A stretch of 64,000 bases of DNA from Macrothele yani (Eukaryota > Arthropoda > Arachnida > Araneae > Macrothelidae): positions 96,080,489-96,144,488 of the forward strand of contig CM077025.1 in assembly GCA_039090855.1 (NCBI GenBank). The letters run 5' to 3'. Within the stretch, counting starts at the first letter, position 1; the number at the start of each line of letters is the position of its first letter. A program made the position numbers and the translations under genes. Positions 18,621-31,118 of the stretch are shown here, piece after piece. A model generated the notes under the pieces. That model was given only the letters and a program-made list of their open reading frames with translations, was not told where the DNA came from and searched no databases.

Positions 18621-19362
18621 CTGAAACAGAAGAAAAGACAGAAAAATTGGAAGAAAACATTAAAAAATCGATGAATATTTATGAATAAAACAAAATCATC
18701 GTGTACGAGCCGCAACGAAGAAGAAAGCGAAAACATCATTTTAGGTATTAATATCCAAGAAAAAAAGAAAGGATGTAAACACTTGAGATAAGAGTTTCAT
18801 GGAGAATAGGATATTAAAGAAGTTAAATAACTCTGAGAAACAAAATTTTCAAGACTGCATGTAATACGGCCGGTAATACTGCACAACGCCAGGACACGCG
18901 CATGGGGAATCGAATGTTATTCCAGAAATGAAGACGCGAAACTTCAATTCGCAGTTTTCCTGCAGAGCTCTGTAAACCTTTATTTGTAGCTGACTCCCTC
19001 GGCTTCTATTAGTTGCATATCAATTATTTGTACTGTCTGACATTTGGAACAATTATCCAGAAAACCACCGCACGTGTTTCCCTTTTTCTTTAAACAATTT
19101 ACATGCGAACGCGAAATTTAAAAAAATTGCTTATCAGTTTCAGGTTTCGGAAAACGTATGATTTGAATACCTTGAAATACGTTTCATAACATACTGGTTC
19201 TCAAAATGAAAGACACAGAGAATGTTCATACATTTGTAGAACGATTTTCCAGAAATATAATTAATATTTAAAATAAAAGTATTTCTTTCTTAAATATTCT
19301 ATCTGATAACAATTGCTCTGGGCTATGAACCTACATCTAGATTTCCAAGGGGTAACAACCCC
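18621..19362. other. no recognisable gene
   Basis: AT-rich single-copy-looking sequence with no coding or repeat signal I can support. Confidence 0.45.
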
Positions 19363-19475
19363 CCCAGTGGCGTAGTGGTATAAGCAATGGCTTCTGATCA
19401 TTCGCCCTAGTTGGGTCAGCGTTCGAATCCCGGTGAGGCATGGATGTTTGTGTTTCGGCACTGGCTCTTAATATG
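19363..19475 (+). mobile_element. SINE family A, 5' half
   Basis: tRNA-like head with GTGGCGTAGTGGTATAAGC (A box) and GCGTTCGAATCCCGGTG (B box), then the first body words GGCATGGATGTTTGTG. The remainder is missing. Confidence 0.7.
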
Positions 19476-19532
19476 TTACTTGTCCAACACTGGTTATCTA
19501 CGTACATTTAGCATGCTGTTAAATCAGTGTTT

Positions 19533-19755
19533 TTTTGTTTTGTTTTTTATTGGAGGTTTAACGACCACCGTGAGCAACTCAATAGGCTATAAGCAGTCGC
19601 CCGTCCCTAATTTAAGGTCACTGGTTCCAGGGAAGGGAGAGAGCCAGCGCCGTAAGACAAACACGATATCCATGCCTCACCAGGATTCGAACCCGGACCC
19701 CCCTCGGATGAATGATAAGAGGCCATCGTTTAGACCACTGCGCCACCGGGGCGGC
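19533..19755 (-). mobile_element. SINE family A, full-length with 12-bp target duplication
   Basis: T-rich start (A tail), complete body, B box (complement of GATTCGAACCCGG near 19682) and A box on minus. AAATCAGTGTTT at 19521-19532 and AAATCAATGTTT at 19756-19767 are target duplications with one mismatch. The host sequence on both sides contains a diverged direct repeat (TAACACTGG, GGCATGCTGT words). Confidence 0.85.
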
Positions 19756-19767
19756 AAATCAATGTTT

Positions 19768-20334
19768 GATGTATACTTGTTCACAATATGTTGCATGATT
19801 AACACTGGCTATATCTGCGTAAATTGATCATTTGGCATGCTGTAAAACCATGTATGATTTGTACTTGTTGCTGTGAAATATTTGTATCCTGTTTATGTCT
19901 GCCTGTTCTGTCATGTCTCTGTACCACCAGGTCCAATATATCATTTTTTAAACCTTTAATCAAAAAAAAAAAAAAAAAAAAGCATTTCTTTCTTGAAATT
20001 GGTAGAGGCATTTCATTTCACTCCTCTTCCACTACTTTCCATAGTCCAATCATTATCTTATGTTTTCGTTTAGAAAGCGCTATTTTTAGCATCCCGAAGG
20101 CGCATTAGTCGATTGGTGACATATTAGACGACTTTTAAAGAATACGAGCAAAAGTATAGAATGATACCTGTCTCATTTTTCATTTTTTTTTTTTCAAGAA
20201 ATAGAGTGATAGATTTGGTGGGAGCCTTATTCTGATGGAGTTCTAATCTTTGAAGGCTCTGAGGATAAAGGAATGGTATTTCCTCTTTAAATATCGGAGT
20301 TAGAACAGTATTTTTGTAATAGGTAGAATTGAAT
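19768..20334. other. no recognisable gene
   Basis: A-rich tract at 19960-19982; otherwise unassigned. Confidence 0.45.
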
Positions 20335-21970
20335 TTTAACATTCTTCTCAACTTTTCTTAATTTTAATTTCCCATTGTGCGAGAAACCAGCAATAATCAT
20401 GAATGCTTTACCGAAACATTTTTTTGGATTCTTTGAACCAAGTTTGGTTCTCTTTCTCTGAACTGAATTTTATCATTCTTCTCAACTTTTCGTAATTTTA
20501 ATTTCCCCTTGTGCGAGAAACCAGCAATATACATGAATGCTTTAATAAAACTTTTTTTTTGTATTCTTTTAAGTAAATGTGTATGTCTTTTTCTGAATTG
20601 AATTTTATCATTTTTCTCAACTTTTCTTAATTTTAATTTCCCATTGTGTGAGAAACCAGCAATAATCATGATTGCTTCACTGAAACTTTGTTTTAGATTC
20701 TTTGAACCAAGTTTGTATGTCTTCTCAAGTTTTCGTAATTTTAATTTCCCATTGTGCGAGAAACCAACAATAGTCATGATTGATTTACTGACATTTTTTT
20801 TTTTTTTTGGATTCTTTGAACCAAGTTTGTATGTCTTTTTCTGAATTGAATTTTATCATTCTTCTCAACTTTTCTTAATTTAAATTTCCCACTGTGTGAG
20901 AAACCAGCAAAAATCATGATTGCTTTACTGAAACTTTGTTTTAAATTCTTTGAACCAAGTTTGTATGTCTTCTCAAGTTTTCGTAATTTTAATTTCCCAT
21001 TGTGCGAGAAACCAGCAATAGTCATGATTGATTTACTGACATTTTTTTTGGATTCTTTGAACCAAGTTTGTATGTCTTTTTCTGAATTGAATTTTATCAT
21101 TCTTCTCAACTTTTCGTAATTTTAATTTCCCATTATGCGAGAAACCAGCAATAGTCATGATTGATTTACTGACATTTTTTTTGGATTCTTTGAACCAAGT
21201 TTGTATGTCTTTTTCTGAATTGAATTTTATCATTCTTCTCAACTTTTCGTAATTTTAATTTCCCATTGTGCGAGAAACCAGCAATAATCATGATTGCTTC
21301 ATTGAAACTTTTTTTCGGATTCTTTGAACCAAGTTTGTATGTCTTTTTCTGAATTGAATTTTATCATTCTTCTCAACTTTTCTTAATTTAAATTTCCCAT
21401 TGTGTGAGAAACCAGCAATAATCATGATTGCTTTACTGAAACTTTGTTTTAAATTCTTTGAACCAAGTTTGTATGTCTTCTCAAGTTTTCGTAATTTTAA
21501 TTTCCCATTGTGCGAGAAACCAGCAATAGTCATGATTGATTTACTGACATTTTTTTTTGGATTCTTTGAACCAAGTTTGTATGTCTTCTCAAGTTTTCGT
21601 AATTTTAATTTCCCATTGTGCGAGAAACCAGCAATAGTCATGATTGATTTACTGACATTTTTTTTTGGATTCTTTGAACCAAGTTTGTATGTCTTTTTCT
21701 GAATTGAATTTTATCATTCTTCTCAACTTTTCGTAATTTTAATTTCCCATTATGCGAGAAACCAGCAATAGTCATGATTGATTTACTGACATTTTTTTTT
21801 TGATTCTTTGAACCAAGTTTGTATGTCTTTTTCTGAATTGAATTTTATCATTCTTCTCAACTTTTCGTAATTTTAATTTCCCATTGTGCGAGAAACCAGC
21901 AATAATCATGATTGCTTCATTGAAACTTTTTTCGGATTCTTTGAACCAAGTTTGTATGTCTTTTTCTACT
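20335..21970. repeat. 13-unit tandem array with 134-bp and 107-bp units
   Basis: The word GAGAAACCAGCAATA (or a close variant) recurs near 20381, 20515, 20650, 20759, 20899, 21005, 21139, 21272, 21406, 21513, 21622, 21756 and 21890. Intervals are about 134, 135, 109, 140, 106, 134, 133, 134, 107, 109, 134, 134. The short type lacks CTTTTTCTGAATTGAATTTT-like sequence. Unit lengths are not multiples of three, so the long open frames on minus (with repeated IAGFSHNGKLKLRK) are a by-product of composition. Confidence 0.85.
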
Positions 21971-22064
21971 CTTTGCGATATAGTAAATCGGCCTTTTTGT
22001 GTTACCGTCGTTTAGGTTCACTGCTGGCCGTTAAAAGTGCAACACCGCGAAAGACAAGAGATTT

Positions 22065-22245
22065 TTTTTTTTTATTGAAGGTTGAATTACCACCGTGAGC
22101 TACTCAATGGGCTATAAGCTTTCACCCGTCCCTAATTTAGGATAATTGGTTCCAGGGAAGGGAGAGCGCCAGTGCCATAAGATAAACACAACATAATGCC
22201 TTTGGACTCATACCTTTCTCGGACGAATGGTCATGAAGACATGAG
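22065..22245 (-). mobile_element. SINE family A, diverged and 5'-truncated
   Basis: T-rich start followed by ACCACCGTGAGCTACTCAAT, the CGTCCCTAATTTAGG word and GGTTCCAGGGAAGGGAGAG. The tRNA-like head is degraded beyond 22200. Confidence 0.7.
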
Positions 22246-22328
22246 ATATGAAAGCCATATTTATTGTACAGAAAGTAGATGATACAATTGTGAATTTCTT
22301 ACAAATACAGCACGGTAAGACGAAGGGA

Positions 22329-22560
22329 TTACATAACCATCGGTATCTTGTGTAGGGCGGCAGTTACAGCTTCTACACGGCCCGGCATCGTGAGAAAAAG
22401 ATGTTGCATGTGTGTTTGGGAATTGTCCGTCCACGCAGCTTCGATACGATGCCACAATTCTTCCGTTGTAGATTGGGATGGTCGCTGCCGTACCAGTCGT
22501 CCGGTGATCATGAATCACACTTGTTCAATAGCCGACATTACCAGGGCCCGCGCTCCCCAA
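22329..22560 (-). pseudogene. Tc1-like transposase C-terminal fragment
   Basis: On minus: ITGRLVRQRPSQSTTEELWH, RIEAAWTDNSQTHMQHLF, MPGRVEAVTAALH. This matches the segment after the third catalytic residue of Tc1 transposases (GRRL....ST..ELW.RI...W...PQ..IQ.L..SMPRRV.A). Catalytic motifs are missing. Confidence 0.75.
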
Positions 22561-22631
22561 GGAAGAAGTAGCACATAGTGGCCGATCAAGGAGGTTAGAA
22601 TAGATCAGGGGCGGTGGAAAGTGAGGTTCGT

Positions 22632-22800
22632 TTATAACGAAGTAAATTTCTCCGTCATTTTTGGTCTACGCCGGGATACGAACCCGAGTCCGCTTATTCC
22701 GGAACAAGTCGCTCTACCAACTGAGCTACGCAGACGTTTATTCTGACTGCAATCTGCCTTTATGTCGTGTGCGTCCTGCTGGCAGGTACGTCACACGTTG
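22632..22800 (-). mobile_element. SINE family B (internal tRNA-like segment)
   Basis: Read on minus: a leader CGTGTGACGTACCTGCCAGC and GGCAGAT words, then a tRNA-shaped segment (22664-22735) with TAGCTCAGTTGGTAGAGC, TTCCGGAA and CGGGTTCGTATCCCG, then GACGGAGAAATTTACTTCG. Copies at 45.8, 51.1 and 51.4 kb share both flanks. Confidence 0.75.
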
Positions 22801-22908
22801 ACCGGGCTCGATATTTCGAATCGCAGTGCACCCCCTCCCTTCCCGTTTCCCGGAACAAACAGAAGAAAAACAATGACTAAGGAGCTTTATTAGGGATTAG
22901 GACCACCT

Positions 22909-23754
22909 GGGGGCCGTCCATAACGTACGTCCGTGAATTTTTACTATTTTTAGACCCCCTCCCCCATATCCCATTTTGTTCGATTGTTGACACCTCCCCC
23001 CCTCTAAAAAGTACGTCCTAATTCCCGCTACCCCTTTATTTTTGACAACTGCTTTTAGAAGTCCGTTGAGAAACATAAATAAAACACGTAATTATTTAAA
23101 GGAATCTTCCATATATTTACGCCGCCCCGGTGGCGCAGTGGTCTAAGGCGCTGGCCTCTGATCATTCGTCCGTGAGGGGTCCGGGTTCGAATCCCGGTGA
23201 GGCATGGATGTTGTGTTTGTCTTACGGCACTGGCTCTCTCCCTTCCCTGGAACCAATGACCCTAAATTAGGGACGGGCGACTGCTTATAGCCCATTGAGT
23301 TGCTCACGGTGGTCGTTAAACCTCCAATAAAATATATATATATATATTTACACTTTTTCTCCAGAAAATATTTATTATTTAGGCATTAATTTATTCCCAA
23401 ACGCCACCCGAACTTTATTATTCTGAAATAAAGATCTACAAATGAACGCACGCATTCAAGGTTTTCAACACTCCTGATCATAGCATCCACAAAACACGAT
23501 AGATTTGGTAGTACAAATACGAAAACTTAATAATAATTTTCTGATTTAGCTAAATATCAACAGAAATATTTCATACCTTTTTTAACTATTCAAAGAATAA
23601 AAGAAGAGAAAACAAAACGAAGACATACCACTCACTATATTTTTGCCGCTGGTCACTCGAATTACTACACCTCCCCCCCCCCCTCCCCCATGGTCCGGTT
23701 GTCAGGAACCCTCATCCCCCTGTAATCTCGGACGAACTTTATGGACGGCCCCTT
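22909..23754. mobile_element. short-TIR DNA element with GGGGCCGTCCATAA ends
   Basis: Left end GGGGGCCGTCCATAACGTAC and the right end, complement of AGGGGCCGTCCATAAAGTTC, are inverted for about 25 bp. ACCT at 22905-22908 and 23755-23758 may be the target duplication. No transposase is visible; C-rich tracts flank the ends internally. A SINE A copy lies inside. I do not assign a superfamily. Confidence 0.65.
23121..23332 (+). mobile_element. SINE family A, best-preserved copy
   Basis: Complete head GCCGCCCCGGTGGCGCAG with A box GTGGCGCAGTGGTCTAAGG, long variable region, B box GGGTTCGAATCCCGG, body, and 3' end CCTCCAATAAAAT. ATATATTTAC precedes it and recurs after the tail: target duplication. 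Nested inside the element 22909-23754. Confidence 0.85.
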
Positions 23755-23758
23755 ACCT

Positions 23759-24443
23759 AGAGAAACTTTCTAAGATACATCACAACAAAATAGCGCACAT
23801 CCGCCAAATAAAAAAAAATAGAAATAAAAATCTTGGCTAAAATTATTGAAATTATTGACCGGACACGGGCGGCCCGGGCGGTTCCGCCGCCAGTGGAATA
23901 GATGGAATAAGGGTCCGCCGTTCCCCTCGTGTGATTAAAATGAAGCCAGCGAAACGTTACGATTCTGACGTCATAGCCTTCACAGTTGGTGAGACGCAGT
24001 GAGACTACTGAGATCATAACATCACATTGAGTAATGATAAAGTGGCTGCCTTTTTCGATCTATATCTTTAAATTTCAGTTCGTGGATTACTAAAAAAAAA
24101 AAAAACTAGCGATTATTAGGTAGCAGATCATTAACGTTTTAAGGTGGCTATGATACATTTTTATTCATGTTTTTCGAACTTTGTTTTAATTTTCTAACAA
24201 CTGCAGAAGTGTATGTGCTTTCGTTACCAAGGTCATAAATAGCTAACCTAACATTTTCTACTTATCGCGTTTTACAGAAATCTCTGTATCAAACTGAATC
24301 AATTAATATTGTTAGAAACTCAATTCTACGGGCTCTTTAAAGTTCCTATTTACTCCTAAACCTAACGAACCTATTATAAACAACAGCACATTGTTTTTAC
24401 GAGTTCCTCTTGACACAAGTACTTAATATTATAATTAAAGTTA

Positions 24444-24477
<34 letters not shown>

Positions 24478-25589
24478 GACAATTTCTTCAGGTCATCAGA
24501 TACGCATAAATTACCCTTGAGAATATTTTTTACGTATTAGTTTATGGGGTCTACCTTTGCGAAATCGAACTCTTAAGAAAGTATGAGCTACAGCGCTTAG
24601 AATGAAAAATAAGCAGTCGAATGAATTTTTTTTTGCATTTTAAAATTTTCATAATGATAATTTTGTTTAAATGTTTACTGGAATTCCATGGGAGTGACCC
24701 ATGGGCCCGGACCTACCCATGAGGTATCACTTGATCCTTCGTTCTTTGTATTGTCTACTTATTTTTAAATATTATTTTATGTGTTTTTGAATATATATTT
24801 TACCAACAATGGGAATTTCAAATATATTTCTTTACGTTTCTGAATATATATTTTCACTTTAATATGGTGGAGATACTTTTATCCCTTCCCAATTACTTTA
24901 GGAGATGTTTTCTACAGAGTGTTTTAATTTGCGTCTTCCATAATTTGCTCCACCCCCGTAAAAAAATCCGGGGTACGCTGCTGGAACTTATTAACATAAA
25001 CAGCACAAAAAGTAAAATCACGAATTTATCGCTTTATGTGAAACATGCGTTCATCGTATTATATGCACGCATGTCTGAGAAAGTTCCAACGAGAAAATTG
25101 GTCTGTTTTGCAGCGACGCACTCTCCGCCGCAGTCAGCACAGACTGAGATTCCCATACATTAGTATGATTAAGTAGAAAAATAACACTAATGTGTAAGGT
25201 ATATCAATTCGTAGTAAATGAGAGCATTGCTGTGGACAATTTCTCGAGGGGAAGAATAATCTAAATTCTGATTTGCTTAAAATTTGATCAGTTTCACAAC
25301 CTCAAAGTACAATGCTTTGCAAAAAAAAAGTTTAAATTTAGGGAAAAATTAATATTCTATGCACAATTTCCTATGGAAGTTACACCATCAGGTGCTTTAG
25401 TTGATGAGTTGACCCATGAAAAGGCACAGCACGATCGCATTTTATAGCTTTTTTGATCAAAAATGGTCTATTCCTTATTCCCGCAATAGTAAAAAAGTAC
25501 TAGTAACGTCTCATTGGGCGTGGCCATCAGCTCCGCGTCGTCTGCTCAAAGTGCTTCAAGTTTGTGACGTCACCCTTACTCCATCTATT
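23759..25589. other. unassigned DNA with a (GT)n tract
   Basis: A GC-rich patch at 23857-24000, a (GT)14-like microsatellite at about 24446-24474, and AT-rich sequence. An ORF of 99 codons at 24864-25163 has no recognisable domain. Confidence 0.4.
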
Positions 25590-26205
25590 CTAACCTCCTT
25601 GGTGGCGATCCAGGAAGTCTTGGACGTTGCGAGACACTTGCGGTCGCGCATTATCTTGTTGGTAAATGGCACCATACAGTCCCTGAAGGCATGGTACAAC
25701 AGCAGGCTCCACCACCTCAGTGATGTAACGATGGCTGTTCAACGTACTTGTAATGCGGTCGAAGCGCGTGCGGGAGAGGAATCCAATGACACCCCTTACC
25801 ATAACGCAGGGTGCCGGCATGGCGCAGCATAATGCTGGACTCACTCAGCTGGTCGCCGTGGTACCTCCTTACATGGATTCGTCCACCTGGAGCTGTAAAC
25901 TGAGGCTGGATTCGTCGGAAAACACGGTGCCTTGCCATTCTCTCCTCCATGCCCGACGTTCTTGGCACCATTGCAGCCGCAAACGCCGGTGTTGTGCAGT
26001 CAAAGATAGCCGAAGCAATGGGCGCCGTGCTAAAATGCAGCGCTGCATCGAGGCTGCATCGAGCCGTCCAAGTGGATACTGGATGTTGTGCCGCACACCC
26101 GAACTTTTGAGCTACGGTGGTCGATGTGGCTGTGCGATCCGTCAGAAGCATGTGCGCCAGATGGCGGTCCTCTCATTCGGTGGTGTGACGGGGTCGTATG
26201 GATCC
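25590..26205 (-). pseudogene. Tc1-like transposase pseudogene lacking its C-terminus
   Basis: On minus, frames give AHMLLTDRTATSTTVAQKFG, PLLRLSLTAQHRRLRLQWCQ, WQGTVFSDESSLSL (first catalytic Asp), VMVRGVIGF, STLNSHRYITEVVEPAVVP and AIYQQDNARPQVSRNVQDFL (second catalytic Asp). The third motif is absent: sequence changes at about 25590. At least three frameshifts occur. It resembles the copy at 63.2 kb. Confidence 0.8.
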
Positions 26206-27626
26206 CGTACGTCGGTGTGTTCGTTCCTTCGTTACCCACCAGGGCGGCTCCTGCTATGGGGCTGTGGGGCTGCAGCCCCCTACCCAAAGCAGTTTTTTTT
26301 TCATGCCGTACCAAGGGAGAGAAGTTTTGTGAACACTGCTGTAAGTTTTCCCAGCATAATGCCACGACTGCAGTTTTCTGAACTCAACTGGAAGTTTTCT
26401 CTGCATAACACCAGTGGGAGCGGGAAGAACGTCACGGACTGTGCTTCTTGCAGCTCTGACGGCTATTGAAACCAACTCATGTGGGATACTCTGCCTATTC
26501 CCACATCAGTTCGTTTCCTTTGAATAAAACTTCCCCGGGGACTGCATTCATGGCAGCTCTCGCTAGCAGGGTTGCTCGCGAATGCAGTCTTTCGTTGGGT
26601 GGGAATGCATCGCCGGGCCTGTGTGCTTTGTTGATTAATACGGTTCTTGTGCTTCCGAATAAGACATAAAATAGGGGAATGAATAAGAAATAATGACGAA
26701 TGTCGAAATAAATTATTAAATAAAGTACGTTTGAATGTATTACTTAACCTGGGGTTGTTGTTTTTTCTTCCAATTTTTGGTTTGTTCCTGCTTTTATTCA
26801 ACGTAATAATTCTAACAACAATGTTGCTTCCATCTAATAACAAATACTCAGTTGCCGGAATGCCGGGACTTTTGCAAAAAAAAGTTTTACTTATAATTTC
26901 TCTTCTGGTCAAAATGGGCATGTGAACAAATTGCGATTAAAATAGAGTTCAGTATTGGATAAATCGAAAAAAAAAAAAAGAGAGAGAGAGAGATACTAAT
27001 TTCTGCAGCGAAATACTTGCACAAAATTGATTTCTTCACTTACAAGCACAGCGAAATTTTCGCTTTTAAACTCACGTAAATTTTTATTCACCAAAAATCA
27101 TTGAAGTCACTCCACTGGATACATTTTATTTTTCTGCTGCATCCCCTCTCCCTCCCAAAAATCAGCTGCGCATTTCAATTGAGGTAGTGTACTTAATTAC
27201 TTTGAAAAGAACATTTAATCAGATATCATTGTTTAAAAAATTTACGAAGTTGGTAAATTTTGGAAAACAAATTTTTCTACACTAAATTGTTATCATGATG
27301 GCCTCAGAATTAAAACTGGACTGAATATGTTTGCAATCCGTTTTTATTAAAGAGAATGCCGGTGTGTGAGTATCGCAATAACAATTCGTCGCGAAATTCT
27401 GGAAGACCCTTCAAAATTCCACAAAATGTTTTTCATCGCCGTCCAAGTTGCAGTGGTCGGTATCAAGTCGAAGTTTCAAAGGGAGTGTATCAGAAGAAAA
27501 AATATATATTGTCATATTTCTAGGGGTCACAATACGACACTCGAGAATGCGTAACGCGTACATGACCTTGAGTGTGTCTCTGCTACCACTGGAACACGCA
27601 TTAATTTTTTTAATTTTTTTGCCCTT
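26206..27626. other. unassigned DNA
   Basis: Several ORFs of 60-150 codons occur on both strands between 26240 and 26925, but they overlap each other and show no domain. A purine run (GA)n lies at 26978-26993. Confidence 0.4.
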
Positions 27627-30487
27627 ATCATCATCATCATCATCATTGTCAACCATTATCAATCCACTGCTGGACGAAGGTCTCCCCAAGTTTCCTCCAC
27701 AACGGTCTGTCTTGTGCCAGTCTCCTCCATGTCACTCCCGCATACTTTCGAATTTCATCCACCCATCTTCCATGTGGTCTTCTTCTGGGTCTTTTCCTGT
27801 CCCTTGGAATCCAATCTAAAATTTCGGCTGTCCATCGATGGTCTGTTCTTCTGGCAGTATATCCAGCCCATTGCCATTTCAGGGATTTAACTCTGATCAT
27901 GATGTCTTCCACTCTTGTCATTTTTCGGATCCACGTGTTCCTCTTCTTATCTCTCCTGGTTACACCAAGCATGCACCTCTCCATGCATTCTTTGAGTTGT
28001 CTGCAGCCTTTGTATGTCTCTTTTAGCTAAGGTCCACGTCTCTGCACCATACGTAAGCACTGGAAGGATGCATTGATCAAACACTTTTCTTTTAAGACAT
28101 AGTGGCATATTGCTCTTGAAAATTATGCTGTTTCTTCCAAAAGCTCTCCAGGCAAGTTTTGTACGCCGATTAATTTCTTCACCAATGTGACCCTCACTTG
28201 ATATCTGCTGTCCAAGATAAACGTACGTGTCTGTTATCTCCAGCTTTTCTCCATCAATCGATAAATCTTCATTTCTTGTAAAAGCATTGTACATCACTTT
28301 TGTCTTCTGAAAGTTCATTTTTAATCCCACTTCTTTACTCTTGTCAGCAAGTTCCTGGATCATACTCTGTAGCTCTGATGGGGTAGTTGCAAAAATGACT
28401 ATGTCATCAGCAAAACGAAGGTGGGTTAGATAATCTCCATTAATCTTTATCCCTTTGTTTTCCCAGTTCAGTGATGGAAAGACATTTTCCAATGTGGCAT
28501 TAAAGAGCTTCGGAGATATGGTGTCACCTTGTCTCACTCCTTTTCCAATTTTTATGTGTGTTGTATTTTCAAACAGCCGAATCTTTGCACTTGCATTTTC
28601 ATAGATGTTATTAATAATATTAATGTATGCATCTTCAATACCGCAGAATTTCAGAGCCATTGCAACTGCTGATGGTTTCACCGAATCAAAGGCTTTTTCA
28701 TAATCGACAAAAGCCATGCACAATGGAAGTTCATATTCCCTCGCTCTTTCAATTAGTTCTCTCAGTACGTGGATATGATCTATTGTGCTGTAGCCACTCC
28801 TGAATCCAGCTTGTTCTCTCGGTTGAGCCATGTCCAGTGTCACCTTCAAGCGGTGTGAAAGAACTTTAGTGAAGATTTTATAAACCACTGATAGGAGGCT
28901 GATTGGTCTGTAGTTCCTGAGATCCTTAATGTCACCTTTTTTATGTAGCAAGATCATTGTAGCGTTGTTCCAATCCTCAGGAATTTTTCCTTCATTAAGG
29001 CATCGAGTGAAAATTTGGGCGAGTACTGTTTCGATTTCTCCACTTGCTTCTTGTATGATGTCTACAGTAATTCCATCTTCTCCTGGAGCTTTTCCCCGCT
29101 TCATGTTCTTGATTGCATGTGCAACTTCTGCTGGAAGGACTGGAAGAACTCTGGTACTGGTACCTTTCATGATGTCTGGAGTGCATGTATCATCCCTTTC
29201 ATATAATTTGGAGTAGAAATCTTTCACTCTTGTCAAAATTTCGCCTCTATTTCTTGTTACAGAACCATCTTCTTTTCTCAGTGCCATAATCTGTTTTTTC
29301 CCCTTACTGAGATGTCCCTTTGCTATCTTTAGGCTTTGGTTGTTTTCAATTGCTTTCCTTACCAGTTCACAGTTGAATTTCCTTACGTCTTCAGTGATAC
29401 TTTTTCGTACTGTCTTGCATAGCTCTATATATTCCACTTTGGAAGTCACATCTTCTTTAGTTGTCCTCATCACTCTTCTTTTTTGCATCAACATTTTGGT
29501 TTTTCCTGATAATTTGTTCACATGCAATTTGTTCTTAGACCCAGCTAATTTTGTTGCTGTTTCCATAAGAGCTTTGGTTACTTTTCTGTTAACTTCAGAA
29601 ATATCCACTTCTTCCGATGTTAGGCCTTCTAAAGCAGAGAATCTGTTCTTCAGTTCCAATTTGAAGGTATTATGGTGTTTTTTAAGGTTGGTTATGTCAA
29701 TACATTTTGTTAGTCTTATGAGCTTGCTACGTTCGAGTTTAGTGTTGAGGTGCATCTTACATCTCACCAATCTATGGTCACTGCCTGTGTTTAACTTGTT
29801 TAGCACACTGCAGTCTTCTATGATGAATTTTTTGTTACACATAATAAAATAAATTTCACTTGTCGTCCCATTTGGATGTCTCCATGTCCATTTCCTGTGT
29901 GGCTTTTTCTTGAAAAAAGGAGTTTAAGATGAAAAACCCTTCTGCCTCTGCAAACTCTACGAGAGTATTTCCACGCTGGTTTCTGTTGCCGTGACCGAAT
30001 TTACCTACTGAAGTTTCATTCTGTTGCCGTTGCCCTATTTTTGCATTGAAATCGCCCATAATTATCTTCAAGTGCTGCTTACCTTTATTATTTAGATCAC
30101 GAATTTCCTCATAAAATTCTTCAATTTCTTCTTCAGCATGACTTGTGGTGGGTGCATAAGTTTGAATAATCTGAGCCTGGTATCTTCTCGAGAGTTGGAT
30201 AACGAGTCGTGCAGCTCTGTCAGAGGAACTTTCAACTTCTACAACTTTATCCTTCAGTTTTTTTGTTTATTATAAATCCAACACCACTAGTTCTGCCAGT
30301 ATCTGTCCCACGATAGTAGAAGAGATGTCCACTTTTCAGTTCAATGAGATCTTCTCCTTTTCTCCTTACCTCACTTAGCCCGACGATGTCCCACTTGATT
30401 CTTTGTAGTTCCTCTTCCAATTCAAGAAGCCTTGAATCAGAAGATAGGGAGCGTTCGTTGTACGTAGACAAGGTCAGCGTCAGATGG
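27627..30487 (-). pseudogene. RTE-clade LINE copy A (endonuclease plus reverse transcriptase)
   Basis: Read on minus. The 3' tail is a (TGA)n-type repeat at 27627-27646. The largest frame (27947-29842, 631 codons) contains the linker and the RT core: APGEDGITVDII, NYRPISLLS, EQAGFRSGYST, AFVDYEKAFDS, GVRQGDTISP and the catalytic LRFADDIVIF. The rest of the C-terminus (KWQWAGYTARRTDHRW) is in another frame after a one-base insertion near 27984. The upstream endonuclease (MGDFNAKIGQ, LSEVRRKGED) is split by frameshifts. APE-type endonuclease, this RT and a short-repeat 3' tail fit the RTE clade. The 5' UTR is missing; the 5' side abuts a TATATATATA tract. Confidence 0.9.
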
Positions 30488-30547
30488 TATATATATACGT
30501 ACAGTATATGCATGTATATATAATTTGCAAGACATAGTATGAAAGTC

Positions 30548-31118
30548 TCCAAGTTTCTTCTTCCACAACAGTCTGCCTTAAGTCAGTTTTTTTCATGCTT
30601 TCGAATTTCATGTACCCATCTCCCTCTTGTGATCTTCTGGATATTGTTTTTTCCCTTGCTATCCAGTTCAATATTTCAACTCTCCGTCGGTGGTTTTTTC
30701 TTCTAGCAATATGTCCATCCTATTGCAATTTCAGGAATTTTTACCATGTCTTCCACTCTTGTCATTTTCCCGATCCACGAGTTACTATTTGTATCATTCC
30801 AGGTAACATTAAACATGCATCTCTACGTGCATCTTTCAGTTGTCTGCAACGTCTGTCTGTCTATTTTAGTTGAGGTCCATGTCTGTGCTCCATGCGTAAG
30901 AACTGGAAGGATGCACTGACTAATCAGTTTCTTTTTAAGAAATGATGTATCCGACGAAGTTTTATAGGTCGATTATTTTCTTCATAAATGTGACAATGTG
31001 GCCATCGCTTAATATCTGTTGCCTAATTTAGGTATCGGTAGCTTTACATTTTCTCCATCAATCGCTAAATATAAAATCTAAATATTAATTTCTTGTAAAA
31101 AAAGCACTTTCGATCAGT
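30548..31118 (-). pseudogene. RTE-clade LINE copy B, old 3' fragment
   Basis: Aligns to the 3' part of copies A and C (same order of TCCACTCTTGTCATTTT and GGAAGGATGCA words) but with many more substitutions and indels. No frame is open. It lies between copies A and C in the same orientation, so it was probably the older resident. Confidence 0.75.

Noticed and set aside
20397..21641. Long minus-strand frames with repeated IAGFSHNGKLKLRK, looking like a repeat protein
   Set aside because: Unit lengths (134 and 107 bp) are not multiples of three, the frame changes between units, and no start, promoter or splice signal supports expression.
24864..25163. 99-codon ORF
   Set aside because: No domain, no neighbouring exon or element context, and AT-rich composition make it indistinguishable from chance.
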